Shown here one piece after another: positions 8,751-18,008 of a stretch of 64,000 nucleotides of DNA (positions are counted from its first letter, which is position 1; every line of letters begins with the position of its first letter). Both the position numbers and the translations under genes were made by a program. The stretch lies in assembly GCA_000961575.1 (NCBI GenBank), contig LADP01000019.1:1-64000 (forward strand). Reading direction: 5' to 3'. Under the pieces are notes generated by a model. That model did no database searches. It saw nothing but the letters and a program-made list of their open reading frames with translations, and had not been told where the DNA came from. Source of the DNA: Peptococcaceae bacterium BRH_c8a. Lineage in GTDB: Bacteria > Bacillota > Desulfotomaculia > Desulfotomaculales > Desulfallaceae.

Positions 8751-10312
8751 CTTAACATCCCCTCAAGCTCAATCAACTCTGCATTAATCTCATTCTCCAC
8801 AGTTTTAAGCTTATCAAGAATCGTCGTAGGCTTCTCATGCACAACCTCTTCAAACACATCCTCTTTGTACCTACTTATAGACAGATTATACTTTTCTGCG
8901 ACAATCTCATCCTTGGGGACAAAGAAAAACTTTTTTTTACGGTCGCTCTCTTTACTATTGTCACGCTTTTTATACTGCGTCACAATATCCTGCAGGTCGC
9001 CATATCCTTCAAGTTTTGTCCGCTTGTCGTCCAGGGTATAACCATCGCTTTGAATATCGTAAAACCAAACATTCTCGGTTTCACCGCTTTTTGTGAAAAT
9101 CAAAATAGCGGTACTGACTCCGGCGTAGGGTTTAAATACTCCACTGGGCATAGTGATAATGGCTTTAAGTTCGCATTTTTCAACGAGTATCTTTCGCGCT
9201 TCAACAAACGCTTTACCACTGCTGAACAAAACACCCTGCGGCACAATCACGCCCGCAGTCCCACCCATTTTAAGTAGATTAAAAATGTTTTCCACAAACA
9301 ATAGTTCAGTTTTTGTGGTTTTTAATTGTAAAGATTCGTTGATATCCCCCTTGTCAATGCTGCCAGTAAAGGGCGGGTTAGCCATAACAATTTGATATTG
9401 ATTTGACTCGGTAAATCCTTTGCTTAATGTGTCTTGGTAATCAATGTGCGGCGTGTCCACGCCGTGCATCATCAAGTTCATCAGCGCCAACCGTACCATA
9501 GTCACATCGATATCATAACCATACAGGCTATCATTCAGGATATCGCTCACATCTTTAGTCAAAAGACCGCTTACCGAATTGCGGATAAAACCATCTTCGT
9601 CGGGCTGAATATTCTTCTTGTTTTTATCAAGCTGAGTCACCATATACTGATAAGCGCCAAGGAGAAAGCCGCCGGTTCCGCAAGCAGGGTCGGCAATCCG
9701 GTTGCCCAGTTGTGGTTCAACCAATTCGACAATAAGCTTGACAATATGTCGCGGTGTTCTGAACTGTCCGTTTTTACCCGCTGTGGCAATTTCAGAAAGG
9801 AGCATTTCATATACATCCCCCTGAATATCCTGAAACGCTTGTCCACCCTCGTTGGCATCCTTTTCAATCTCTGCAAAAATCTCTTCGATGGTGGACATTG
9901 CTTCTACCAGCAAAGCAGGCTTAGAAATAATAAAAACCGCATTCTTCATGTGATGGCTAAAGGGAGATTCAGCCCCATTGAGTAGTTTCAAAAAAGGGAA
10001 TACTTTAATCTGCACATGTGAAAGCATCTCTTCGGCCGACATATGTTTAAAATGGCTCCAGCGAAGAGTCTGTTTATCCACTTTCTGTTCGATGTCGGGA
10101 AGCGTTAACTCGCCATCAAATTTGGAAGTATACTTTTCCCCCGTAAATTCGGCATCGGATATCCGCTTCAGATCAAGATCATCCAACCGTTTCATAAAAA
10201 GCAGGTATGTAATCTGTTCAATGGCAGTAAGTGGATTGGAAATACCGCCGCTCCAGAATTTGTCCCATAGTTGAGCAATTTTATTTTTAATTGCAGAGTT
10301 GTTTTGCAACAT
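8747..10312 (-). CDS. hsdM: Type I restriction-modification DNA methyltransferase HsdM
   Basis: 521 residues, full length for the family. It contains the HsdM N-terminal helical domain (NKIAQLWDKFWSGGISNPLTAIEQITYLLFMKRLDD), the AdoMet-binding motif I (DPACGTGGFLLGAYQYM) and the catalytic motif IV NPPF (VMANPPFTGS), typical of N6-adenine methylation. The C-terminal tail (LDKLKTVENEINAELIELEGMLR) is the helix that packs on HsdS. The start ATG sits one base after the end of hsdR with GAGGTGG upstream. It forms the modification enzyme with HsdS, and the restriction complex with HsdR. Confidence 0.95.
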   Translation of the reverse strand: MLQNNSAIKNKIAQLWDKFWSGGISNPLTAIEQITYLLFMKRLDDLDLKRISDAEFTGEKYTSKFDGELTLPDIEQKVDKQTLRWSHFKHMSAEEMLSHVQIKVFPFLKLLNGAESPFSHHMKNAVFIISKPALLVEAMSTIEEIFAEIEKDANEGGQAFQDIQGDVYEMLLSEIATAGKNGQFRTPRHIVKLIVELVEPQLGNRIADPACGTGGFLLGAYQYMVTQLDKNKKNIQPDEDGFIRNSVSGLLTKDVSDILNDSLYGYDIDVTMVRLALMNLMMHGVDTPHIDYQDTLSKGFTESNQYQIVMANPPFTGSIDKGDINESLQLKTTKTELLFVENIFNLLKMGGTAGVIVPQGVLFSSGKAFVEARKILVEKCELKAIITMPSGVFKPYAGVSTAILIFTKSGETENVWFYDIQSDGYTLDDKRTKLEGYGDLQDIVTQYKKRDNSKESDRKKKFFFVPKDEIVAEKYNLSISRYKEDVFEEVVHEKPTTILDKLKTVENEINAELIELEGMLR

Positions 10313-10313
10313 A

Positions 10314-13112
10314 TTATGCCGCCACCTCTTTTGTCAGTTCTAATATGTCGTTGATTTCCGCAGGGGTAAACAAGCCACGGATTCCCTGCGGGTGCAATAC
10401 CGTAAAGGGTGATTCTATCAGATCGCGCTTTTTTACGGTCTCCTTTTCCAAAATAAATTCTTTCAGTAGATTTAAAAAATCCAGTTGCCTGGAACTTAGA
10501 TTCGTATGGCTAAGGATAAACTGATCAAATGCCTTGGTGACTGTTTCAGGGAAACTTTCCAGTATTTCAAGTCCCAGAATATGCCTAATGAACTGAATGA
10601 ACTTGGCTTTTCGGTTTTTATATACATTTTTAAGTAAATCTTCGGTGATATGAGGATGCTCATCGTGTAACTGGGTGGCAAGTTCTTGTGCCTCAGCTTC
10701 GGTAATCTCTTTTCCCTCTTTAATCTTTTGTAAAATTGAGTTACTCTCTGTAAGTTCCATGATGAGCTTCTCTACCATTTCGCGATACTTAGAAACACTC
10801 ACCGCCGAATGTTCGGGCCCAAACTCCACCATTTCTTTTGTTTTTATCAAATCGGTAAAGTCAAACTGAGCAGGGCCCGGTGGTTGAACATTACCATCCC
10901 GGTATTTCATAAGTGCAGATAACTTTTCGGCAAGTTCATCAAATGTTTCGTCCGTTGCCTTTGCCCAATAGTTATTTGTTTGAGCTAGTCTAATAATAGT
11001 CTCTTCCCTGGCAACAATATTGACTGATAGCGGTAGTTCACCAATCAGCTCGACGATATTATCCTTTAGTGTTTCGAATTTCTTGTGTTCATTAGCCAAC
11101 TTCGCCAATGATGTTTCAAGCAGATCTTTCTGAAATCGCATTGCTTTAAAATCAGTTTGTGAAACCGTTCTGAAAAGCGGTTTTATGGTAGCGCGTAAAA
11201 ATTCAATTTTTTCATGGGTCAATCTTGTCCAGAAATTGTCATCTTGAATCTTTTGTAAGTCTGTTGCGGACTCTTGGATAACTACCGAGTTTAGCGGGAG
11301 TTCCTGAATCTGTTGTCGAAGCTTACTAATCTCTTTTTCGGCAATGGCATCGTTTTGAGTGTCGATTGCCTTTTCTATTTTATCAAGCCTGATGCCGACA
11401 AAACGCACAGGCAGAGGAATTTGAACAGTAGTTTCTTTGCCTTTGGGTTTGAGCTTAAAATATTCAAAGTTATCCCAGCAATCCAGAATAAGAAATTTGT
11501 CTTTTTCGGTACACCAGGGCTTTATTTTATGGGGTTCCAAAAGTCGTGTGCCACGACCAATCATTTGCCAAAACTTAGTGTAAGAATACACAGGTTTAGC
11601 AAAAACAAGATTCACCAGTTCTCTAATGTCAATTCCGGTATCCAGCATATCGACACTAAGGGCAATACGCGGCATATCGTTGTTAGTAAACTGATCCAAC
11701 AGCCCGCCCTTGCCATAAACCCGCGGATCGTCCGAAACCAGAACTTTAGCCAGTTCCCCCCTATATTCAGGATAAAGGGAATCAAAAATCTGTTCGATTC
11801 TTCGCGCATGGGACATTGAGGAGCAGAAAAATATTGTTTTACCAGGAAGAACACCATTTGAATCTTTTATTGATTCTTCCATGAACTCCTTGACGATGAG
11901 CGCATTGGTTCCCTTATTGATAACGGTTTTCTCCAGCTCGGTGCCTTCAAAATTGATCTCTTCTACTTTTTTACCCTCAAGAATCAAGCGTTTTTGGTCT
12001 TCCAGTGAGATAGTTCGCTTGCTGATACCTTCATTCTGAAACTTAGTGTGTATTTTCATCACCTGAAAGTTACACAAATAGGGCGGTATGTTATTAACTG
12101 CTTCCTCGTATGTGTAGGCGAAAGTTGGAAGACCATCCTCACAGTTAAAAAGCTTAAAAGTGTTGTGGTCAATGATATCAGTTGGGGTTGCAGTTAATCC
12201 CAAACTAATCGTTTTAAAATAATCAAGTACTTCTCCGTAGGTGTTATATATGGAGCGATGGCTTTCATCAATCACAATCAGATCAAAAAAGTGGGGTGAA
12301 AGGGTGTTACCTTCTTCCCTGATAATATTGAGCATTGTGGGATAGGTTGAAATATAGATACGGCGATCTTTAGCAATGAGCTTTTCACCGAGCTTTGGCC
12401 AACGGGGTTCATTGGGTAAATGTTCTTTGAAGGCTAATAGTCCCTGTTCCCGTAATGCAATTCTGTCCACCAAAAATAACATCCGCTCTGCATGGCCTGC
12501 ACGCATGAGTGCATCAACAAGGGCAATACATGTTCTTGTTTTTCCCGTTCCTGTGGCCATCACTAGAAGAAAATTTCGCTTTTTCTTTTCAATTCCTTCC
12601 ATAACCGAACGGATTGCCCGAATTTGATAGTCTCTTCCGGCAATTTTAGTATTTATTAGCTCATCAGCAAGTCGTTTTCTATGTTCTCGAATATATTGAA
12701 ACCGCTCTAAATCATCTCGTGTTGGATAGCCGACTACTTTTCGGGGCGGGTAATTTTCTAAGTCCCAAAAGTAAATCTCAAGGCCGTTAGTATAAAAACA
12801 GAAAGGGAGTTTACCGCCTAATTGTTTTTGAATGTTGTAACAATACTGTTTCGCCTGCTCCCGGCCGATTGCAGCGTCTTTGGAACTCTTTTTAGCTTCA
12901 ACAACAGCCAGCGGTTTCCCGTCTCTCCCCAACAGAACATAATCACTATATTGATGACCTTCATAAGGTGTTCGTGGTTCTGCCAAGCCATCTGGTAAGG
13001 GCACAGAAATATCAAACTCTTGTGAAACCTGGGTAAGGTTATTTACATCCCAGCCTGCAGCATAGAGTTTTTGATCAATTAGTTCTTTTCGTGTTTCTGC
13101 TTCAGTTTTCAT
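10314..13112 (-). CDS. hsdR: Type I restriction endonuclease/translocase subunit HsdR
   Basis: 932 residues from the preferred ATG at 13112, which has GGTAGGAG nine bases upstream; the ATG ten codons earlier lacks one. An N-terminal nuclease domain carries the PD-(D/E)XK core AVVEAKKS. The helicase/translocase core has Walker A VMATGTGKTRT, a DEAH-like box VIDESHRS, GLTATP and the QMIGRGTRL motif. The last 150 residues match the EcoEI-type HsdR C-terminal domain (GIRGLFTPAEINDI). Gene order is R-M-S in one tight operon. The enzyme translocates DNA and cuts at a distance from unmethylated HsdS sites. Confidence 0.94.
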   Translation of the reverse strand: MKTEAETRKELIDQKLYAAGWDVNNLTQVSQEFDISVPLPDGLAEPRTPYEGHQYSDYVLLGRDGKPLAVVEAKKSSKDAAIGREQAKQYCYNIQKQLGGKLPFCFYTNGLEIYFWDLENYPPRKVVGYPTRDDLERFQYIREHRKRLADELINTKIAGRDYQIRAIRSVMEGIEKKKRNFLLVMATGTGKTRTCIALVDALMRAGHAERMLFLVDRIALREQGLLAFKEHLPNEPRWPKLGEKLIAKDRRIYISTYPTMLNIIREEGNTLSPHFFDLIVIDESHRSIYNTYGEVLDYFKTISLGLTATPTDIIDHNTFKLFNCEDGLPTFAYTYEEAVNNIPPYLCNFQVMKIHTKFQNEGISKRTISLEDQKRLILEGKKVEEINFEGTELEKTVINKGTNALIVKEFMEESIKDSNGVLPGKTIFFCSSMSHARRIEQIFDSLYPEYRGELAKVLVSDDPRVYGKGGLLDQFTNNDMPRIALSVDMLDTGIDIRELVNLVFAKPVYSYTKFWQMIGRGTRLLEPHKIKPWCTEKDKFLILDCWDNFEYFKLKPKGKETTVQIPLPVRFVGIRLDKIEKAIDTQNDAIAEKEISKLRQQIQELPLNSVVIQESATDLQKIQDDNFWTRLTHEKIEFLRATIKPLFRTVSQTDFKAMRFQKDLLETSLAKLANEHKKFETLKDNIVELIGELPLSVNIVAREETIIRLAQTNNYWAKATDETFDELAEKLSALMKYRDGNVQPPGPAQFDFTDLIKTKEMVEFGPEHSAVSVSKYREMVEKLIMELTESNSILQKIKEGKEITEAEAQELATQLHDEHPHITEDLLKNVYKNRKAKFIQFIRHILGLEILESFPETVTKAFDQFILSHTNLSSRQLDFLNLLKEFILEKETVKKRDLIESPFTVLHPQGIRGLFTPAEINDILELTKEVAA

Positions 13113-13313
13113 CGTTTCTCCTACCTTAATTGTGCCTGGCAAGGATGCCTGGCAACTAGGGCGCGAGGGTTTATAAGCTATAGGTGTGTATATTTTTGCT
13201 TCTTATCTTTCTATGCGCAGTATTTATGCATGCCTACTAGATGATTCGATAATTAGTTCGTTTTAATGCCGGCTTGCATTCTATTTACAATAATTTAGGA
13301 AATTTATAATTTA

Positions 13314-13772
13314 TCAAATAAACAAAGAAGATCCGTCATTCCCTAAGAGCTTTTCAAACTCTTTCATAATTACCTTAGAAATAAGCTTCCGCCGTTCCAT
13401 AAGGAATCCAGGGTAATCCATGTTTTCCCAACCGTTGGGTAATGCATGCCATTCCATCATCTTAAGTAATTCATCCGGATCAAAACGCTGGGCATACAAA
13501 GGGAAATATTCCGATGGTGCTTTATCTGATATGCTGATATTATCATCCCACTCAACAAGTGCATAATTAGCTACCTGGTTTGTTTCTCTTACCTCTGTAA
13601 TCCCTAATGTTTTTAAATAGACTTTGGGAAATAGGTGATGGCGTTCAGTGGCTGATTTTTTGGCTTTAAGAGCCGGATCCAATAACTCAGAACCGCCCCC
13701 TTGCATAATTTGCTCTTGCATACTTTGCAGTTGTTTATTACTTGTAAAAAAATGCGTCCACAATATCATCAT
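13314..13772 (-). pseudogene. C-terminal HNH fragment of a DUF262/GmrSD-type protein
   Basis: 152-codon frame whose residues from about 30 on carry a DUF1524-like HNH signature: a RHHLFPKVYL motif followed by NYALVEWDDNISISDKAPSEYF. That arrangement is typical of the C-terminus of DUF262/DUF1524 restriction proteins, which are normally 500 residues or more. No N-terminal DUF262 domain is present, and the first 12 codons overlap the end of the neighbouring FRG gene, so this is a truncated remnant joined to foreign sequence. No convincing ribosome binding site precedes it. Confidence 0.65.
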
Positions 13773-14622
13773 ATGACATTTTATAATAGGCAGTTATATA
13801 TCGACCAACCCCATCGATCCCTGGAAAAAGATTTTTTTCGTTTATTCCACAAGTATCAAGCTGTTTTATTATTTCTCTCTTGCAATTGCCCAAGATTGTA
13901 ATTTTAAACAAGAATCTTACATCTGGCGAACATTCTATACGCATACCGTTCTTATTAATTTCCATATAATTGCAAGGTTGAACTATGCTTTCTAATGGCT
14001 TACTATTGGATCCCCAAATTAGAAATCTACTCCCCTGAGCTATCATGCGCTGATCAATGTAGTATGGTATATAACTACACGGATATTCTATACAAGGATC
14101 ATAAGTCTTTAAGTTCTGAATGATATCTTCCAATATTTGTTTTTTATTATAGTGCTTCTTTGCTTTTAAATATTCAGACTTATGGTTAAGAAATTGTTGA
14201 TAATTTTTCTCGTTTAAAACCCATATTACACCGTCTGTTTCCTGGTTTTCTTTACAACAGAAATACAGTGCCACTAATGGATTAGAAGTGAAATCCAAGA
14301 GGCGAGTGGGCGCTCCAAAATGTTGTGCATATTCCAACCAAGATAAATAATTGTCTTTGTCTATACGACTGATATAGCAACTAGCTTCTTTTATGAAATG
14401 ACTTAATATTTCATTTTCTGATGTTAGGAAAATCCTATTTGTAGTGTTTGTAAATTCATTTGTGGTTTTACGATATATATTGGGAATAAGCTTATATGTA
14501 GAATCGCATAAACCACGGTAAGAAAAATCCATTCCCATCTTGCTGTGAGAAAACTGAGCCTTCAGTTCATCTATGATTTTAATGAATTCTTGTAAAGTGC
14601 CAATTATTTCTTTATAGATCAT
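13738..14622 (-). CDS. FRG-domain protein of the defence island
   Basis: 294 residues from the ATG at 14622, preferred over 14736 because AAAAGGAT precedes it and the upstream 38 residues look unconserved. The FRG domain is clear: FSYRGLCDSTYKLIPNIYR, then WLEYAQHFGAPTRLLDFTSNPLVALYFCC, then a GVIWVLN strand. FRG proteins are common in defence islands and toxin-antitoxin settings but their chemistry is not settled. Base composition is AT-rich. The gene stands alone between the HNH remnant and the AvcD-like gene. A role in abortive infection is an inference. Confidence 0.85.
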   Translation of the reverse strand: MIYKEIIGTLQEFIKIIDELKAQFSHSKMGMDFSYRGLCDSTYKLIPNIYRKTTNEFTNTTNRIFLTSENEILSHFIKEASCYISRIDKDNYLSWLEYAQHFGAPTRLLDFTSNPLVALYFCCKENQETDGVIWVLNEKNYQQFLNHKSEYLKAKKHYNKKQILEDIIQNLKTYDPCIEYPCSYIPYYIDQRMIAQGSRFLIWGSNSKPLESIVQPCNYMEINKNGMRIECSPDVRFLFKITILGNCKREIIKQLDTCGINEKNLFPGIDGVGRYITAYYKMSYDDIVDAFFYK

Positions 14623-14777
14623 TTTTTGTATCCTTTTTATACTAAACTGAGCTTCCTCGGAGAAATAGACAGAACAAATGGTGAGTTTTCTGCTGTTTTC
14701 ATAGAATTGATTAAAGATAATTAAGGAAGCAGTCATCGTCCCTGATACCCACTCGTGCGTGGTTTAAATTGACTAGC

Positions 14778-14820
14778 GACGGGGCGGCTCCAGGAAACAT
14801 GTATTTGATATTGCCCCGTC
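14778..14820. terminator. Hairpin between avcD-like gene and FRG gene
   Basis: GACGGGGC at 14778-14785 pairs with GCCCCGTC at 14813-14820 across a 27-base loop. It lies in the 455-base gap downstream of the AvcD-like gene and upstream of the FRG gene, both on the minus strand. It may stop read-through or belong to a small RNA. No T-run is evident, and nothing else in 14623-15077 is recognisable. Confidence 0.4.
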
Positions 14821-15077
14821 CGTTTTATATCATACCAAGCCCGGGAACCCCGACTGTCAAGACTATACAAGCGAGTGATTTTCTCAAGTAGCTGCTTTAG
14901 TACGTCCTTGACTTTTTTATTTTTAGCAACCCAAATATTCTGTTTTCCGGATAGATATAAGCGACAGTGCTAATGAGTACGTAAATACCATGTTAAATAT
15001 TAAAACCGCTTCATATGGGTAGTAGAAAGTAGATTTGGACAAAAATCCTTTGCAGGATCCAGTATTATACGCCGTGC

Positions 15078-16823
15078 TCAAGTAAATTTAGTTAAATCTA
15101 TGTCTAGTAACATATATAACTCATCTTTATAAGGGATTATTGGCATATACAACTGATAATAAGCACTACCAATTGCGCCATAGAATAAGCGCATCTCTGG
15201 AATGTTTTTGCCACACTTTAAGATGTGATCATTAGATATACCAGGGTAAGGATCTATATAGTAAATCTTTTTCATGCCAATTTGATACGCTTTTTTTGAA
15301 CATAACTCACACGGACTTGCTGTTGTAAAAAGGTATCCATTTTTTAAACTTACCCCACCATATTTGGCTATTTGCAAAAAAGCATTCTCCTCAGCATGCA
15401 ATGAACGAGTGTGAACTTGGTTTTTCTTTTTCTCAAAAGAATTATAAGTATCTTTAAAACAATAGGCAAAGCATCTACCGTTTAAATTCTTTTCATCATT
15501 TATTTTTTCTTTAAATTTTAAAATATATTTGTAATACTCCTCATCATTAAATTCAAAGAAACTAAATGCCTGTTGATCATCCTTTCTTAATAAGGAAGAT
15601 AAATTTCTTAAGTTACATGGAACCTGCCCCTCTGCCGTATTGTTCCATCCAACTGACTTAATTGAATAATCCGCATCACAAACAACAGCACCAACTTGCC
15701 TTGAAAGGCAACCAGAATTCAATTTTGCATTAAAGGCAATTTGCATACACCTTTCTTCATGAGTTGGCGTTACCAATCCCGGATGCATTATTAAGCTGAT
15801 GTATTTAATTAATAGCTTTTTCAAAAAAGAGTGATTACTATTTCCAAAAGTGGGATTGTTTAAGTGCACATCAGCTAGCTCAATACATTTTTGTATATTC
15901 TGTGAAACGAATTTATCTTTACCTAGTTGTTTTAAAGGATACTCTTGTTCATCTAACCTCTTGATTTCTTCTATATCCAAGCCTTTTTCAATTAGCCTTT
16001 TTATCCTTGTCTCATCTTCGGTATTTACAGAAAACAAATAGAACGAAGAATATCTGTCTTTAAAAAAGGTTGCCTCATAAGGGTTTCTAAACGCATCAAT
16101 TACGGCCAAAACTCTCCCTTTTTTTTCAAGATTTCTCCGCCTCAAAATCTTAATTAACTTGTTTATCCTTTGTGATAACCTAAAAATATTTTTTGGCTTA
16201 AATTGAGAATCATAAGGACTACCAGATATTCTTATATTATTGCCGAAGGCTTGAAATAAACGAGTATATATATCCCCATGTTTTTTTAAAGTTTCTTCAA
16301 AATCATTTATAAACGCAGGAAGATCAATAAAATAGTACTTGTATATATCTTCTTCTTTTAAAGCTCTCTCATCGCCTTCAACTCTAGATTTAATATGTAC
16401 CCTTTTTGTATGCAAATCATTAAATTTTATTTTTATATTTTCATCTAATTCAGTTTTCACTATTTGTAAAAGATGCTGATCTTCTATAATAATTGTTTCG
16501 ATAAAAGACATAAAGGTTTTAAAGTCGTTCTCTAGAAGAAACGATAAAATGATGTTTTTTACCTCAATTATAGTAAAATATTCCCAATTACTCCTTGCAT
16601 ATCTGTATAAAGTTTGATATTTTCTTTCCTCGTTATTTTTAAAATCATTTTCTTTGGGTTTTGGTGGAGCAAAATTTGCAAATGACATATTTAGAAGCTT
16701 TGCAACGGTAGAACAACCTGACCCAGTTCTACCGGTTAGTCCGATAATGATGAAGTCCTTTCGCTCACTATAAAGCATTTCTGTTGCGCTAGAGACATCC
16801 TCTTGATTACTCAAACTATCCAT
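15078..16823 (-). CDS. AvcD-type anti-phage dCTP/dCMP deaminase with N-terminal P-loop domain
   Basis: 581 residues in two parts. Residues 1-330 form a P-loop, nucleoside-kinase-like domain (GLTGRTGSGCST near 28-39, VIDAFRNPYEATFF). Residues about 350-570 are a zinc deaminase with H476-A-E478 and P504-C505-x-x-C508, the metal and proton-relay residues of the cytidine/deoxycytidylate deaminase family. This layout matches AvcD, which depletes deoxycytidine nucleotides during phage infection and is held inactive by the RNA AvcI. The Walker A lysine is replaced by Cys37. ATG start with AAGGAG five bases upstream. A strongly structured region lies upstream where the RNA would be expected. Confidence 0.85.
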   Translation of the reverse strand: MDSLSNQEDVSSATEMLYSERKDFIIIGLTGRTGSGCSTVAKLLNMSFANFAPPKPKENDFKNNEERKYQTLYRYARSNWEYFTIIEVKNIILSFLLENDFKTFMSFIETIIIEDQHLLQIVKTELDENIKIKFNDLHTKRVHIKSRVEGDERALKEEDIYKYYFIDLPAFINDFEETLKKHGDIYTRLFQAFGNNIRISGSPYDSQFKPKNIFRLSQRINKLIKILRRRNLEKKGRVLAVIDAFRNPYEATFFKDRYSSFYLFSVNTEDETRIKRLIEKGLDIEEIKRLDEQEYPLKQLGKDKFVSQNIQKCIELADVHLNNPTFGNSNHSFLKKLLIKYISLIMHPGLVTPTHEERCMQIAFNAKLNSGCLSRQVGAVVCDADYSIKSVGWNNTAEGQVPCNLRNLSSLLRKDDQQAFSFFEFNDEEYYKYILKFKEKINDEKNLNGRCFAYCFKDTYNSFEKKKNQVHTRSLHAEENAFLQIAKYGGVSLKNGYLFTTASPCELCSKKAYQIGMKKIYYIDPYPGISNDHILKCGKNIPEMRLFYGAIGSAYYQLYMPIIPYKDELYMLLDIDLTKFT

Positions 16824-16867
16824 CTCCTTATAATAAGCATAGGGTACTTCCCAGCGGTCATAACACG

Positions 16868-16956
16868 AAAGGAATTCCTTTATTTGCTTTTCGCAATGCT
16901 AATGACCAGGCTAATAATCTGATTAAAGAATGTAGGAACTGCATTCCTTTAATCAG
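16868..16956 (-). ncRNA. Candidate AvcI-like structured RNA upstream of avcD
   Basis: The 373-base gap upstream of the deaminase has no ORF but contains two strong palindromes: AAAGGAATTCCTTT at 16868-16881, and a hairpin whose arms CTGATTAAAGAATG (16919-16932) and CATTCCTTTAATCAG (16942-16956) pair with one bulge. In AvcID systems a non-coding RNA is encoded directly upstream of the deaminase gene. Position and structure fit, but I see no sequence homology I can vouch for and the ends are guesses. Confidence 0.35.
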
Positions 16957-17025
16957 TAAATATTAGTTAAAATAGCTATTTTTGATTTATTTCTGTATAT
17001 TAATGTTAAATCCTTTTTATATCGC

Positions 17026-17070
17026 TAATAATCTAGTAAATAGTACCTGTATTAGTGGACAGAAGTTTGC
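17026..17070. repeat. Dispersed repeat, copy 1 of 2
   Basis: The stretch containing TAGTAAATAGTACCTGT, then GGACAGAAGT, closely matches 37159-37203 (TAGTAAATAATACCTGT, then GGACAGGAGT). Both lie outside genes. The second copy continues into a GGACAGG/CCTGTCC palindrome that the first has lost. Confidence 0.5.
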
Positions 17071-17119
17071 CTTCAGCATAAAAACCGTCTCTGATTCAAC
17101 AATCTTATTTTGTCACCAG

Positions 17120-17155
17120 CAATACAAAAAATAAAAGCTCGCTACAAAGCGAGAC
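17120..17155 (-). terminator. Intrinsic terminator of the amidase cassette
   Basis: On the minus strand CTCGCT-TTGT-AGCGAG (17138-17153) is followed by CTTTTATTTTTTG. It lies about 40 bases beyond the amidase stop and should end the six-gene transcript. Confidence 0.8.
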
Positions 17156-17196
17156 TTATAACCATTCAGGTAGTATTACTCTAAAAATTATTCTAT

Positions 17197-17784
17197 TTAG
17201 TTATCTTTTTTCATAACCAAAGCCCCTATACCCTGTTCCCTAAGCTTTTGTGCATACTGTTCCGCCCGTTCCCTGCTAGAAAAAGCCCCAACTTGAACGA
17301 TCCATAGCCCGGTGCTGGTTTTGAGCAAGATTTGCTCCGAATCGCCCAACGACGCTTCAACGGCGTTGTTTTGGTTTTTTAGCATTTTTCCCCGCACATC
17401 TTCCAGCGGCAAATACCTGCCTGGGCACACAGTGGCCGCCCCCGGCACCTCTCGGTGACCCAGCACGTTCTCCACCGGAATCTGGTACTCCAACATCAAC
17501 CGCCCCAGCAGCCCAACCAGGGCATCCACCTGCTCCGTTGTGGGCGGGTGTTCCTCCAAATTGCCAATCAACGCAAAACCGATCCCCCTGGTGTTCATAC
17601 CGCCCGCCCGGCAGTGGGCCCCGGGTATCTCCAAGGATCTGCCCGGGGCTACCAAACCGCTTTTCTCGATCACATAGTTATACCCGATATCCCGCCACCC
17701 CAGGCTGCGGTGGTAGCGCCTGACCTGCTCGGTGTCTTGCTCTTCGGCGCCGGTGTGGTGGATGATTAAATACTCCCAGTTCAC
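17197..17784 (-). CDS. N-acetylmuramoyl-L-alanine amidase with C-terminal SPOR domain
   Basis: 195 residues. The PGRP/Amidase_2 fold spans residues 1-130: IIHHTG (zinc ligand near H9/H10), WRDIGYNYVIEKSG, AHCRAG, GIGFALIGNL and the second zinc ligand region LGHREVPGAATVCPG. Residues about 155-192 form a SPOR repeat (GLWIVQVGAFSSRERAEQYAQKLREQGIGALVM), which binds denuded glycan strands. No signal peptide is visible, so export or spore-related action must use another route, as in phage-type or holin-assisted amidases. It is the last gene of the cassette and overlaps yvrJ by four bases. Confidence 0.9.
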   Translation of the reverse strand: MNWEYLIIHHTGAEEQDTEQVRRYHRSLGWRDIGYNYVIEKSGLVAPGRSLEIPGAHCRAGGMNTRGIGFALIGNLEEHPPTTEQVDALVGLLGRLMLEYQIPVENVLGHREVPGAATVCPGRYLPLEDVRGKMLKNQNNAVEASLGDSEQILLKTSTGLWIVQVGAFSSRERAEQYAQKLREQGIGALVMKKDN

Positions 17785-17981
17785 TTGCCGCCACCCTGCC
17801 CCTCAATTAGCTGCCGCGCCTCTTGGTAATCCATGCCGCCCTGCCGGGCCACCACCACGGTAAGCAGGGTGATGGACTTCTGCAGCTCCTTAATCAGCGG
17901 CTCCAGGCGCACCAGCAGGTAGCCCGCCACTACCATCGGAAAGCCGTAGTTGGCCGCCAATTTCATATATTCCTCCATCAA
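17781..17981 (-). CDS. YvrJ-family small membrane protein
   Basis: 66 residues: a short acidic N-terminus, one hydrophobic helix (GFPMVVAGYLLVRLEPLI) and an amphipathic tail (KELQKSITLLTVVVARQGG). This matches YvrJ-family peptides, which look holin-like and typically sit next to DUF1659/DUF2922 genes and a cell-wall hydrolase. The overlap with the amidase start suggests the two act together. Whether it really makes pores is unproven. Confidence 0.8.
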   Translation of the reverse strand: MMEEYMKLAANYGFPMVVAGYLLVRLEPLIKELQKSITLLTVVVARQGGMDYQEARQLIEGQGGGK

Positions 17982-18008
17982 ACGAGCCTCCTTTCTTTAA
18001 TTTAGTAG

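Noticed and set aside
13132-13153. Direct repeat TGCCTGGCA twice, upstream of hsdR
   Set aside because: Only nine bases long and partly in a promoter region; too short to interpret.
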